This document shows positions 35,771 to 44,193 of a stretch of DNA of 64,000 nucleotides, one piece after another. The translations under genes were made by a program, and so were the position numbers. Numbering within the stretch: position 1 is the stretch's first letter; each line of letters begins with the position of its first letter. The stretch is from an uncultured Prevotellaceae bacterium (GTDB lineage: Bacteria; Bacteroidota; Bacteroidia; Bacteroidales; Bacteroidaceae): the NCBI GenBank assembly GCA_902790625.1, contig CADASP010000024.1, positions 43,001-107,000 on the forward strand, in the 5' to 3' direction. The notes beneath the pieces were generated by a model. It did no database searches, was not told the DNA's origin, and saw only the letters and a list, made by a program, of their open reading frames with translations.

Positions 35771-35860
35771 TCTTCTTTTTAACGGTTGAAAGCGCTTACC
35801 AAGAATAGCTCGAACTACGGCTGAAATTTGGTAGCGACCAACCGTACGCATAAATTTTGG

Positions 35861-35946
35861 TTGGCAGCGGCCGCTGCCATCATTGGCGGCGTTCGCTGCC
35901 ATCATTGGCAGCGGCCGCTGCCAATCATGTCCCCGCCCGCTGCCAA
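35861..35946. repeat. 22-bp tandem array of GGCAGCGGCCGCTGCC palindromes
   Basis: Units begin at 35861, 35883 and 35905 (period 22): TTGGCAGCGGCCGCTGCCA, TTGGCGGCGTTCGCTGCCA and TTGGCAGCGGCCGCTGCCAA, joined by TCA; a degenerate fourth (CCCGCCCGCTGCCAA) ends at 35946. The gene-free stretch 35771-36291 otherwise contains a TTTTATTTGG repeat (36022-36078), a TTACGCTTCGCGTCTTTC fragment also found at 62165-62190, and the MBG-gene terminator. Confidence 0.8.
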
Positions 35947-36208
35947 CCTAATCTCCTGAATGCACCTCATAGATTACGCTTCGCGTCTTTCAAAAAAAAG
36001 ATCGTGCTACGGTTGAAAAAGATAAAACCAAATAAAACATGTTTTGGTGGTTTTATTTGGTTTTATTTGGTTTTTAAAAAGGCCGCTCTGCGGTAGATAA
36101 CACTGGGAATGAATAATACAGCATAGAGAAAAATGAAATTCTTAAAAGTCATGTCCTCGCTCAATCGCAATCATCAGCGTCAGTTGCGCACACATGCGGA
36201 TAATCATA

Positions 36209-36246
36209 ATAAAAAATGGCGTTGACTCTTCTGCAAAGTCAACGCC
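36209..36246 (-). terminator. Terminator of the MBG-repeat gene (GGCGTTGACT hairpin)
   Basis: On the minus strand GGCGTTGACT (36246-36237) pairs with AGTCAACGCC (36227-36218) and is followed by ATTTTTTATT. The stem is the same sequence as the interspersed GGCGTTGACTTT repeat. Confidence 0.8.
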
Positions 36247-36291
36247 AAATGATTAGTAAGGTTCCTTTGTATGTCAGCAGGTCGCCATCAT

Positions 36292-39200
36292 CTATTGTTT
36301 CACCACGACCTTGCGTCCTCCAGCGATGTAGATGCCACGCGGCAACCCCTCGGTGGAGAGGGCCTGGCGGCGAACCAAGCGGCCCGTAGTGGTGTAGATG
36401 TCTACGGGAGCAGAGAAGCTGATGTGGCTGATGGCATTGGGCACCTGCACGGTGAGCTTGCCACTGACATAGGTGAAGGCATAGTTGCGAGCCTCGCCAC
36501 CCGATACGATGATGTCGTAGACACCGGGACGAGCGTCGGCATCAGCTGCGGTGGTGGCCACGGGCTTCGTGATGAACACCTCCTCCGTGTCACCATTGCG
36601 GAAACCGTCGTAGAGTATTTCAAATACGGGGTTCTCCTCGCCCTGCTGGCGGGTGTAGCTGCCCACCGAGGCCGTGAGTGGAGCCTGCGTGATGGTGAGT
36701 GTTCCATCGACGAGCTTCAGGTTGGGGTAGTTGATGGTGCCTTTCGACACGATGATGTCGTAAGTGCCAGCATCCGACAGGCTGGTGGCCACGCAAGAAA
36801 GCTCGGGCACGCCCTCCACCTCACCACCAGAGATGGTGTAGGTCAGCTGTGGCACCTCATCGCCATAAACCATCGTGGCAGCATGGGCCATGATGACAAT
36901 CTGGTCGGCCTCGGTGATGACAAGACGACCGGGCAGATAGGTGAACGCATAGTTGCGGGCCTCGCCACCCGACACCACGATGTCGTAGACACCGGGAGCG
37001 GAACTGGCATCGGCATCGGTGGTGGCCACGGGCTTCGTGATGAACACCTCCTCCGTATCGCCATTGCGGAATCCGTCGTAGACGATGTCGAAGACGGGAT
37101 TAGGCTCACCCTGCTTACGCGAGTAGCTATCCACCGAAGCTTTGAGCGGAGCCTGACCGATGGTGAGCTTTCCGTTGACGAGCTTCAGGTTGGGGTAATT
37201 GATGTTGCCCCTTGAAACTACGATGTCGTAAGTGCCGGCATCAGACTGGCTTGTTGCTACGCAGCTAATCTCGGGCATGCCAGCCACCTCTCCACCAGTG
37301 ATGGTGAAGGTGAGCTGTGGCACCTCGTCGCCATAGACCATCGCAGCATCGTTGGCCATGATGGTAATCAAATCAGCCTCGGTGATGACAAGGCGGCCAG
37401 ACTTGTAGGTGATGGCATAGTTGGCAGCCTGTGCGCCGCTGACGGTGACCTCATAGGTGCCTGGTGTATTGTCGGCGGGAGCATTCGTCGTCAAAACGGG
37501 TTGGGCAATGAGCACCTGCTCGTTCTCGCCCAACTTGAAGCCTTGGAACACGGGTTTGAATTCGGGACGGGGGTCGGTCTGCTTCATCGTGTACGGTCCA
37601 CCGGCACTGATGGTGAGCGGAGCCTTCTCGATGGTGAGCACAGCATCGACCAGCACCAAGTTAGGATAGTCGATGGTTCCCTTCGTCACCTTAATGGCAT
37701 AAGTGCCAACAGGCGAGGCAGCAGTGGCATCGCACTGCAGCACCGGCTGTCCCGTCACGGAGCCTCCCTCAACAGTATAAGCCAGTTGCGGCATGGCATC
37801 GCCATAACCCTTGGTGAGGCTGGTGGCGCGGATGGTGATGGGATCGGCCTCGTTGATGGTCAGCACACCTGCAACGAAACTAATGTCATAGTTCTGTGCC
37901 GTGGCGCCGCTGACGGTGATGGGATACTGGCCAGGAGCTTTGTCGGCAGGCACGTTACAGGTGACAACGGGTTGGGTGGTGAGCACAGACTTGGTGTCGC
38001 CAACCTTGAAGCCCGAATAATCGACCTCGAACTGGGGCAACGGCTCGTTCTGCTTGATGGTATAGCTGCGAGCGGTGGCGACAAGCGGAGCACGAGTGAC
38101 GGTGAGCGTACCATTGACAGGAGTGAACTGCCGATTGGTGACGCTGCCCTTGCCCACCACAATGGGATAAATGCCCACGGGCGATGACGGCGTAGCCGAA
38201 CAGGTGATGGTGGGTTGGCCCTTCAGCGTGCCCGTTCCTGTCACGTCGTAATCAAAGGTGGGGTTGGCATCGCCATACTGACGCTGCTTGTCGCGAGCAG
38301 TGACGGTGACCACATCATTGGCCAGCTCGGCCTCATATTCTGCTTGCGAGAGAAGGGTCAGCTCATTGGGCGAACCGGCAGGAACAACCAGATAAGCCTG
38401 ATTGCGGGGGATGTACTGAACATCTGACTTGACGAAGCCCAACTTGCCCTTCGAGGTAACGCCGAGCAGACGCATCGTGTTCGGGTCGTAAGGAGTAGCG
38501 TTGAAATGGAAACTCGACGGACTGATCATATCGACCGTGCTGTTCTCAAAATAGACACCTTTAAGAATGTTGTCCGAAGGGGCATTGCCACCCGATACTT
38601 CCAAGTTGAGACGATTGTCGGTAGCGGTGGCTCCCGACAGTTGCATGATAACGGGAGTGCTGGCAGCGACCTTTCCTGTGACCTCCTTCCAAACGGCAAA
38701 CTCGCCGTCGACCTTCGTCACCACATAGCTCTTCATGTTCTCAGAGGCATGGGTGAAAGGGAAAGAAGCGTAGAGGGTGGTGAAATGCTGACCGCCCACC
38801 TGCACCGTGGAATTAAGTCCGAAATAATTGTCGGCTGTAGCACTGACAGGCTGCAAATCCCAACACATCAACGCCACGCTACCAGTCTTCTGAGTCGAGA
38901 TGACGCCTTCAGGACCACTGTAGTCTTCGTCAAAGAGATAAAGGGTGATGCCCTGCTCGGTGGCCGAAGCGCGATAATAGGTTTTGCCCTGATAAGTGGT
39001 GGAGGTAAGTGTGAGATAGCGCCCCACCATGTTGTGGGCATCGGCACCTTGTGAGCGCAGATTGTACTGATTGCCATTGACCTTCGAGATGTAGAACACC
39101 GACCCAGGATCGTTGACCACTCGGCTGAAAGGGCTGATGGTGCGCAGAGCACCCACATCGTACGACGTCTTCTGATAGCTGAAACCAGTGGTCTTGTTAT

Positions 39201-39324
39201 CTATCATGTAGATGTAGCGCGACGACTGCAGATTCTGCACACGATAATAGCCATCGCCACTGAGCTGGGCAGAAGCCTGAGTGGAGAGGAAGATTGCAAG
39301 CAGCGATAGTATAATTCGGTTCAT
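36292..39324 (-). CDS. Large secreted MBG-domain repeat protein with sorting tail
   Basis: 1010 aa, signal peptide ~1-19 (STQASAQ). Residues ~20-340 form an N-terminal region with beta strands (GYYRVQNLQSSRYIYMIDN). From ~345 to ~965 there are eight MBG-type beta-sandwich repeats arranged as four ~156-residue pairs: one half begins IMANDAAMVYGDEVPQL, the other SYTRKQGEPNPVFDI-like. The C-terminus (DIYTTTGRLV ... GIYIAGGRKVVVKQ) resembles a type IX sorting tail, so the protein is probably surface-attached. MBG repeats occur in adhesin-like proteins. It has a terminator at 36209; no separate promoter is obvious, so readthrough from ompA is possible. Confidence 0.85.
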   Translation of the reverse strand: MNRIILSLLAIFLSTQASAQLSGDGYYRVQNLQSSRYIYMIDNKTTGFSYQKTSYDVGALRTISPFSRVVNDPGSVFYISKVNGNQYNLRSQGADAHNMVGRYLTLTSTTYQGKTYYRASATEQGITLYLFDEDYSGPEGVISTQKTGSVALMCWDLQPVSATADNYFGLNSTVQVGGQHFTTLYASFPFTHASENMKSYVVTKVDGEFAVWKEVTGKVAASTPVIMQLSGATATDNRLNLEVSGGNAPSDNILKGVYFENSTVDMISPSSFHFNATPYDPNTMRLLGVTSKGKLGFVKSDVQYIPRNQAYLVVPAGSPNELTLLSQAEYEAELANDVVTVTARDKQRQYGDANPTFDYDVTGTGTLKGQPTITCSATPSSPVGIYPIVVGKGSVTNRQFTPVNGTLTVTRAPLVATARSYTIKQNEPLPQFEVDYSGFKVGDTKSVLTTQPVVTCNVPADKAPGQYPITVSGATAQNYDISFVAGVLTINEADPITIRATSLTKGYGDAMPQLAYTVEGGSVTGQPVLQCDATAASPVGTYAIKVTKGTIDYPNLVLVDAVLTIEKAPLTISAGGPYTMKQTDPRPEFKPVFQGFKLGENEQVLIAQPVLTTNAPADNTPGTYEVTVSGAQAANYAITYKSGRLVITEADLITIMANDAAMVYGDEVPQLTFTITGGEVAGMPEISCVATSQSDAGTYDIVVSRGNINYPNLKLVNGKLTIGQAPLKASVDSYSRKQGEPNPVFDIVYDGFRNGDTEEVFITKPVATTDADASSAPGVYDIVVSGGEARNYAFTYLPGRLVITEADQIVIMAHAATMVYGDEVPQLTYTISGGEVEGVPELSCVATSLSDAGTYDIIVSKGTINYPNLKLVDGTLTITQAPLTASVGSYTRQQGEENPVFEILYDGFRNGDTEEVFITKPVATTAADADARPGVYDIIVSGGEARNYAFTYVSGKLTVQVPNAISHISFSAPVDIYTTTGRLVRRQALSTEGLPRGIYIAGGRKVVVKQ
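36416..37354 (-). repeat. Two near-identical 468-bp intragenic repeats
   Basis: The last two MBG pairs match closely at DNA level with an offset of 468 bp; for example GTGGTGGCCACGGGCTTCGT occurs at 36551 and 37019. The earlier pairs are much more diverged, so this duplication or conversion is recent. Confidence 0.8.
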
Positions 39325-39334
39325 AAGGATTTCA

Positions 39335-39391
39335 AATAATGTAAAATCCTGCCCTGCAACTTGCCGTGGAAGACAAACTGCGGGGCAGGAT
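39335..39391 (-). terminator. Probable terminator/attenuator after ompA
   Basis: Minus strand ATCCTGCCC (39391-39383) pairs with GGGCAGGAT (39354-39346), extended by CGCAGTTTG/CAAGTTGCA, and is followed by TTTACATTATTT. It lies between ompA and the MBG gene. Confidence 0.65.
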
Positions 39392-39415
39392 GAAAGATTA
39401 GCTATAAGCCGTCAA

Positions 39416-40600
39416 TTACTCTGCGATACAGATGGTCACGCGGTTCTTGTCGTTCTCAGCGAAGGGCTGTTCAGTGTCACCCTTACTGTCGACGATGATG
39501 CGTGAACGGTCAACCTTGTACTGCTTCACGAGGCGGTCAGCCACCACGTTGGCGCGGTTCTTACCTAAGCGCTCGTTGATCTGTGCATTACCAGTGCCCT
39601 TGTCGGCATAACCGGTAACGGTGACCTTAGCAGCGGGGTTCAGCTGCAGATAGGCAACAATCTCGTCGAGCTTCTTGCCCTCGGTGGGATCGATGCGCGA
39701 GCTGTTGATGGTGAAGAACACATCACGGCGCAGAGGCTCGTGCTTCTTCTCAACCTCAACAATCTTGTCGATGTAGACGGGTTTCTCAACAACCTTCTCC
39801 TCGACAACCTTCTTCTCCACGACCTTCTCGATGACGCGAGGTGAACGGTCGAAGATGCCACGCGACTTGAAGTTGGTACCAGCGGGAACCAATACGGCAG
39901 CATCGCCAAGGTTGAACTTCAGACCCAGAAGGCCATTGAAGTACCAGTCGGCATTCTTTGCACGCTTTGAGTTGTAGCGGTCGCTCAGGGTGTTGGCCGA
40001 GAGTTCCAGACCAAGGCTCACCTTGTCGCTGAGACGGAAATCGGCCATCACACCAGCCTGACCCACGAAACGAATCTTCGAACCATCCCACAGATAGTCG
40101 AGGGGTGCGTTCATGGTGATGGCGTTGGGATAGTACTTGTTGATCTCAGCCTTTGAAACGGCAGCCTCATCATTGTCGAAGCCAATGTTGGCACCCACGC
40201 CAGCAAAGAGGCTCACATTAAGCAAGCGGTGAGGGTTCACTCCAAAGAGGAAATTCGAGATGTTGGCTGTGACATCGATAGTGGGAGCCACATACTTCCA
40301 TTTCCAGCTGAACTCACCTCCCTTAGGATAGATGGAACCAGCCTTCGACTGCCATCCGTTCACTGCGAGACGCGTGCCCAGGACAAAGTTGAACTGATAA
40401 CCCAGTGCCACCTGAACGTTGGGCTTGAGGAGGTCGCCGAACGATATTTCGCCAAGAGTGTGCTGTAGGCCACCCTGCACCTGTACGTACCAATGAGGAT
40501 TGAAGTCATACTCCATCTCTTGCTCAGGTGCCTGTGCCGATGCTGAGACAAAGCCCAGCATCAGCATACAGGAAAGTATTGTTTTCTTAATATTCATCAT
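39416..40600 (-). CDS. OmpA-family outer membrane protein
   Basis: 394 aa. Signal peptide ~1-22 (VSASAQ), an N-terminal beta-barrel (~25-230; WYVQVQGGLQHTLGEI, VQVALGYQFNFVLGTRLAV), a Val/Glu/Lys-rich linker (VIEKVVEKKVVEEKVVEKP), and a C-terminal OmpA peptidoglycan-binding domain (VTGYADKGTGNAQINERLG, NRANVVADRLV). It links outer membrane and cell wall. Start 40600 (MMNIKKT) is chosen because AAAAGGAGA sits 6-7 nt upstream; the longer frame would place that site inside the gene. It lies 27 bp after the coiled-coil lipoprotein gene and is probably co-transcribed with it. Confidence 0.92.
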   Translation of the reverse strand: MMNIKKTILSCMLMLGFVSASAQAPEQEMEYDFNPHWYVQVQGGLQHTLGEISFGDLLKPNVQVALGYQFNFVLGTRLAVNGWQSKAGSIYPKGGEFSWKWKYVAPTIDVTANISNFLFGVNPHRLLNVSLFAGVGANIGFDNDEAAVSKAEINKYYPNAITMNAPLDYLWDGSKIRFVGQAGVMADFRLSDKVSLGLELSANTLSDRYNSKRAKNADWYFNGLLGLKFNLGDAAVLVPAGTNFKSRGIFDRSPRVIEKVVEKKVVEEKVVEKPVYIDKIVEVEKKHEPLRRDVFFTINSSRIDPTEGKKLDEIVAYLQLNPAAKVTVTGYADKGTGNAQINERLGKNRANVVADRLVKQYKVDRSRIIVDSKGDTEQPFAENDKNRVTICIAE

Positions 40601-40627
40601 ATCAATTCTCCTTTTCATGTGTTAAGA

Positions 40628-43600
40628 TTACTCACTAACCTTGAAATAGTACTTCAGAGTGAACACCATTCCGGCGTAGTCCACTGCACTGTAAAGCATC
40701 TCATAGGTGTAGCCTGCCTTAGCTTCGAAGGGGATGAAGCTGGTGAAGCCACCATCGATGACCTGCTTCAGGTTAGGCTGTGCATTAGCCTGGTCGAGGA
40801 TAGCCTTGCAAGTGGCATCACCTTCCTTAGCGCTGGCACCATCCTTCGAAACGTTGGTCACAGCCAGGAACTTCTTGTAGGCGGGCGACACGATTTCGGC
40901 GGTGTAGGTGGTGGGGAAGAGGAGCATGCTGGTACCCTTGATTTGAGCAGGAACCTTAGCCGAGCGGCTCAGACGGCGGTAGCCATCCTGGCTCTTGATG
41001 AGCATCATGGGCTGCACATACTTGTTGGGGTTCAGATACCTCTTATAGCGATTGTAAATCTTGTCGAAGTACTCGCTGATGTTCTCCTTGGCCTTGTCGG
41101 CAATCACCGAAGGCTTGATGTCTCTCAAGTCGTTCAGGAACTGAGCGATGTCGTCGAGATAGAGGTTAATCTGCTCACGGATGTGATCCATCTCATCGGC
41201 CTTATCCCTGTCGTAGTAGTAGTTGGCCAGACGCTGCAGCTCCTCGCTAATGTCGTAGGAAATGCAGAGCTTCACTTTACCTGCGAATTCGGGATCGGGA
41301 ACGATTTCAATCTTCACGCGCACATCGGCGGGATGAATCTGATGGATGTTGCCGTTGGAGTCGTAAGCGTGCCATGTGGGAACATTCACCCAAACCACCT
41401 TAGGACCAGCCTCCCAGAGATACATGCTGGTGAGATAGACATTGAACTTGGCCACGATGGCATTGGGGTTCACCTCGCCGTCGCCATCCAAATCCTCGAA
41501 GTCCTCAAATTCGATGGACTCAACTTCATAGTCGATGAAGCGGAGTTCGGGGAATCCGGCACAAGCCTTGTCAATCAAACGGTCGATGAAGTCCTCGGCC
41601 AAACCGAGTCCCCAAGTCATCTCGTCGAGATCCTTACCCCAAGCAAACGAGAGGGGCTTCACAGTGGCGGGACCGAGGTCATACTGCGACACAACGCTCT
41701 TGGTGCCAAACTCATCGGTCCAAGTAGCCTTGATGGCATTGGCCTGAAGCACGCGGCTGATGTTGGTGTAAACAGCCTCGGTAAGCTTGTGGAGGTCGAA
41801 TCCATCCTCATAGCTCTTCAGATCCTTAACGGCATCCTTCAGCGACTGGATGTTGACGCGGATGCGGTTGCCCTTGTCGATGTCTTCAAGCTTGAAGGTA
41901 GCCTTTGCCTCATAGAAGCCATTGTCGCTCTGCTCGCCCTCGACACCACCACGAGTGTAGCCGTGCCACAGGGTGTAGTTGCTCTTCTTAAGCGGGCTCA
42001 GAGTGATAGGCATTGTAACATTGTTGCTGTTAATGAGCTCGAACTGAGTGCCGGTGAAGTCACGATTAGTGGGGTTGATGGTCAGATAGACCGTACCAGC
42101 ATTACCCTCGGCACCGTCCTGGCTGATGAACTGCTGCTGAGCGGGAAGGTTAAGATAACCAGGAACACTCTCCAGAGCGCCAATCATGGCGATATCCGAT
42201 GCATCGATGAGGGTGTGCTGATTAGCCTCAGGCATAGCATAGTAAGCAGGACGGTTAGTGGGGAACTGCAGTCCGTTGTCGCTGGTGTTGCCATGGAACG
42301 CCATGAGCACATTGCTCTGAATGCCTAAGGGCAGACGGAGCTCACCAAACATAGGATTGTAGGTGCCGTTCAGCTCGATATTGCTGATGAACTTAGCCAT
42401 TGAGTTCTTCACAGCAGCCAGGCTAGAAGTGAGGGTTTCGATGGCATCCGAGTTCTCCTGCACTTTGCCAGAGAGTTCACCAAGATTATCATCAAGTTCT
42501 TGCAGTTTAGGCAGCACCGTATCGGCCATCTGATTCATCAAGGTAGAGATGTTGCCAGCGTTGATGGCGATATTCTCTGCGTTCAGGTTGATTCCATCCA
42601 CCAAGCCGCTGATGGTCTCCAGCATCTCGTTGTGTAGTCTGTCAGCCTCTTCCTTGTTGTTTTTCACTATTTCGCTCAGAATATCCAAATCATCAAGGGC
42701 ATTCTGCATCTCTTCCTTCAACACTTCCACGTCGCCAGCAGTATTCTCGGCCAGCTCCAGCAGATCTGCAAAGTCCTCCTGCAGATTAGTTATGTAGCCA
42801 TAGTTGGTCTGAGCCTGCAGCCATGCCTCGTTGGCGGTCTCCTCAACATCTCCTACGCGGCCTTCGAGGATGCCGTAGTTGGTCTCCAGAGTGCCTACGC
42901 GACCTTCCAGCCTGGGATAGTCTTCCAACAGATTGTCCACGTCAGTGCGGAGGTTGGTGATATTCTGTTCGTTAGCCTTAGCTTTGGCCAAAGCTTCTTC
43001 TGCAATACGCGTGCCGACTAAAGCCGAATCCAAGGCAATACCAGCCAGCTTGTTAGCACCGTCAGCCAAGTCGTAAGCATCATTGGCGCGTTCCATAGCT
43101 TTCTTTGCCAAAGAGTCAGCTTTATTGATAGCTATATTTGCCTGCTGAATTTGATTGTCGATGTAAACAACAGCACGATTGTAGAGTGTATCAGCATAGA
43201 CGTTTGCCTCGTTGATGGTTTTGTTGTAGTAGACATTGTCCATGCTGTCAACATACTGCTTCAGGCTCGAATTGAGGATGAAGTTATCCAGGGTCTGTGA
43301 GAGATTGCTTTCCGTGTTCTGAAGGAGATTGATGATGGTCTGCTCCAAAGCGGTAGCCTGAACGTACTGATTCATCTGGGTCAGCAGATCCTGCTTGATG
43401 GCATCAACTTCTGCCTTGGTGTAGTAGTCACCAAACATTTGCTTGATTAAATTCAGCAAAGAATCAATCTCAGCCTTGGTGTAATAGTTTGCCAACTCAT
43501 CCCAAAGAGCCTTTTCCTTGGCATCAATCTCAGTCTTGGTGTAATAGATGTTGCCCAAACCATCTTTGAATGTATTGAAATCATTGATGGTTAGATAGTC

Positions 43601-43849
43601 GTTGAACTTGTTGTTGACATAAACTTTGAAGTCAGCGCAACTCTTTTTGCACGAATCCAGGGAAGTCCGCAGCTTTGCAATCATTCCCTCCAGGTCTTTC
43701 TTCTGCGTGACAAGCAGATCGTTCATTTGTCCTTCCAAGGATCCGATCTTTTCCTCATCGTAGTCCTTACAAGAAACCATTGAGCCCGTGAAGCCCACAA
43801 AGAGGGCTACCAAGAGCAATCCATTAATAAATTTCCTTTTCATGAACAT
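40628..43849 (-). CDS. Very long coiled-coil lipoprotein with tail-fibre-like repeats
   Basis: 1073 aa. Lipoprotein signal with lipobox GSMVSC (Cys ~27). Residues ~28-480 are almost entirely coiled coil and heptad-like, with tail-fibre-type motifs YYTKTEIDAKE, YYTKAEIDSLL and YYTKAEVDAIK near the start and paired LEGRVGTLE/LEGRVGDVE units. A globular C-terminal half follows (from ~490, NGTYNPMFGELRLPLGIQ), including an EF-hand-like loop DLDGDGEVNPNA. YYTKxEVD motifs are typical of phage tail fibres and similar trimeric stalks; this suggests a trimeric stalk anchored in the outer membrane. Function unknown. Operon with ompA. Confidence 0.85.
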   Translation of the reverse strand: MFMKRKFINGLLLVALFVGFTGSMVSCKDYDEEKIGSLEGQMNDLLVTQKKDLEGMIAKLRTSLDSCKKSCADFKVYVNNKFNDYLTINDFNTFKDGLGNIYYTKTEIDAKEKALWDELANYYTKAEIDSLLNLIKQMFGDYYTKAEVDAIKQDLLTQMNQYVQATALEQTIINLLQNTESNLSQTLDNFILNSSLKQYVDSMDNVYYNKTINEANVYADTLYNRAVVYIDNQIQQANIAINKADSLAKKAMERANDAYDLADGANKLAGIALDSALVGTRIAEEALAKAKANEQNITNLRTDVDNLLEDYPRLEGRVGTLETNYGILEGRVGDVEETANEAWLQAQTNYGYITNLQEDFADLLELAENTAGDVEVLKEEMQNALDDLDILSEIVKNNKEEADRLHNEMLETISGLVDGINLNAENIAINAGNISTLMNQMADTVLPKLQELDDNLGELSGKVQENSDAIETLTSSLAAVKNSMAKFISNIELNGTYNPMFGELRLPLGIQSNVLMAFHGNTSDNGLQFPTNRPAYYAMPEANQHTLIDASDIAMIGALESVPGYLNLPAQQQFISQDGAEGNAGTVYLTINPTNRDFTGTQFELINSNNVTMPITLSPLKKSNYTLWHGYTRGGVEGEQSDNGFYEAKATFKLEDIDKGNRIRVNIQSLKDAVKDLKSYEDGFDLHKLTEAVYTNISRVLQANAIKATWTDEFGTKSVVSQYDLGPATVKPLSFAWGKDLDEMTWGLGLAEDFIDRLIDKACAGFPELRFIDYEVESIEFEDFEDLDGDGEVNPNAIVAKFNVYLTSMYLWEAGPKVVWVNVPTWHAYDSNGNIHQIHPADVRVKIEIVPDPEFAGKVKLCISYDISEELQRLANYYYDRDKADEMDHIREQINLYLDDIAQFLNDLRDIKPSVIADKAKENISEYFDKIYNRYKRYLNPNKYVQPMMLIKSQDGYRRLSRSAKVPAQIKGTSMLLFPTTYTAEIVSPAYKKFLAVTNVSKDGASAKEGDATCKAILDQANAQPNLKQVIDGGFTSFIPFEAKAGYTYEMLYSAVDYAGMVFTLKYYFKVSE

Positions 43850-43911
43850 AAAATTTATATGATTAATACTTATAATTTGTTAAATCGATACTATGAGTGC
43901 AATTTTCGTGG

Positions 43912-43919
43912 CAAAGTTA
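43912..43919 (-). promoter_or_regulatory. Putative -7 box for the coiled-coil lipoprotein/ompA operon
   Basis: Minus strand TAACTTTG, ~62 bp before the ATG at 43849; the -33 box is only GTTG-like. Confidence 0.6.
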
Positions 43920-44067
43920 AGCATTTTTTCACAACCCGCCAAGAAAATCTCAACTTTTCTTTAAAAAAATATTTATATCGATGATTTATTCGGTAATTAT
44001 GCAAGCCTTGGGGAATGTATTTCGGGGGTATCAGGCATTACGATGTGACAAAGGCGTATGGTTTGGG

Positions 44068-44134
44068 AAAATTTGGAGCGCTCCAAATTTTAAAAAGTCA
44101 ACGCCAAATAAAAATTTGGAGCGCTCCAAATTTT
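44068..44134. repeat. 67-bp palindromic interspersed element, copy 2
   Basis: Two perfect copies of AATTTGGAGCGCTCCAAATT (extended to 24-bp palindromes at 44068-44091 and 44111-44134) flank AAAAAGTCAACGCC. It is the same element as 9548-9614 in reverse orientation. The gene-free stretch 43850-44193 contains this element and the promoter at 43912; I see nothing else. Confidence 0.8.
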
Positions 44135-44193
44135 GGTAGGTGATGCCCTATGGCGAAACGCCGCTGAATATCTACCTTACAGGTCGGGGCTTT

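Noticed and set aside
40619..42328. 569-codon plus-strand frame opposite the coiled-coil lipoprotein
   Set aside because: Shadow of the lipoprotein gene; no start signal or domain.
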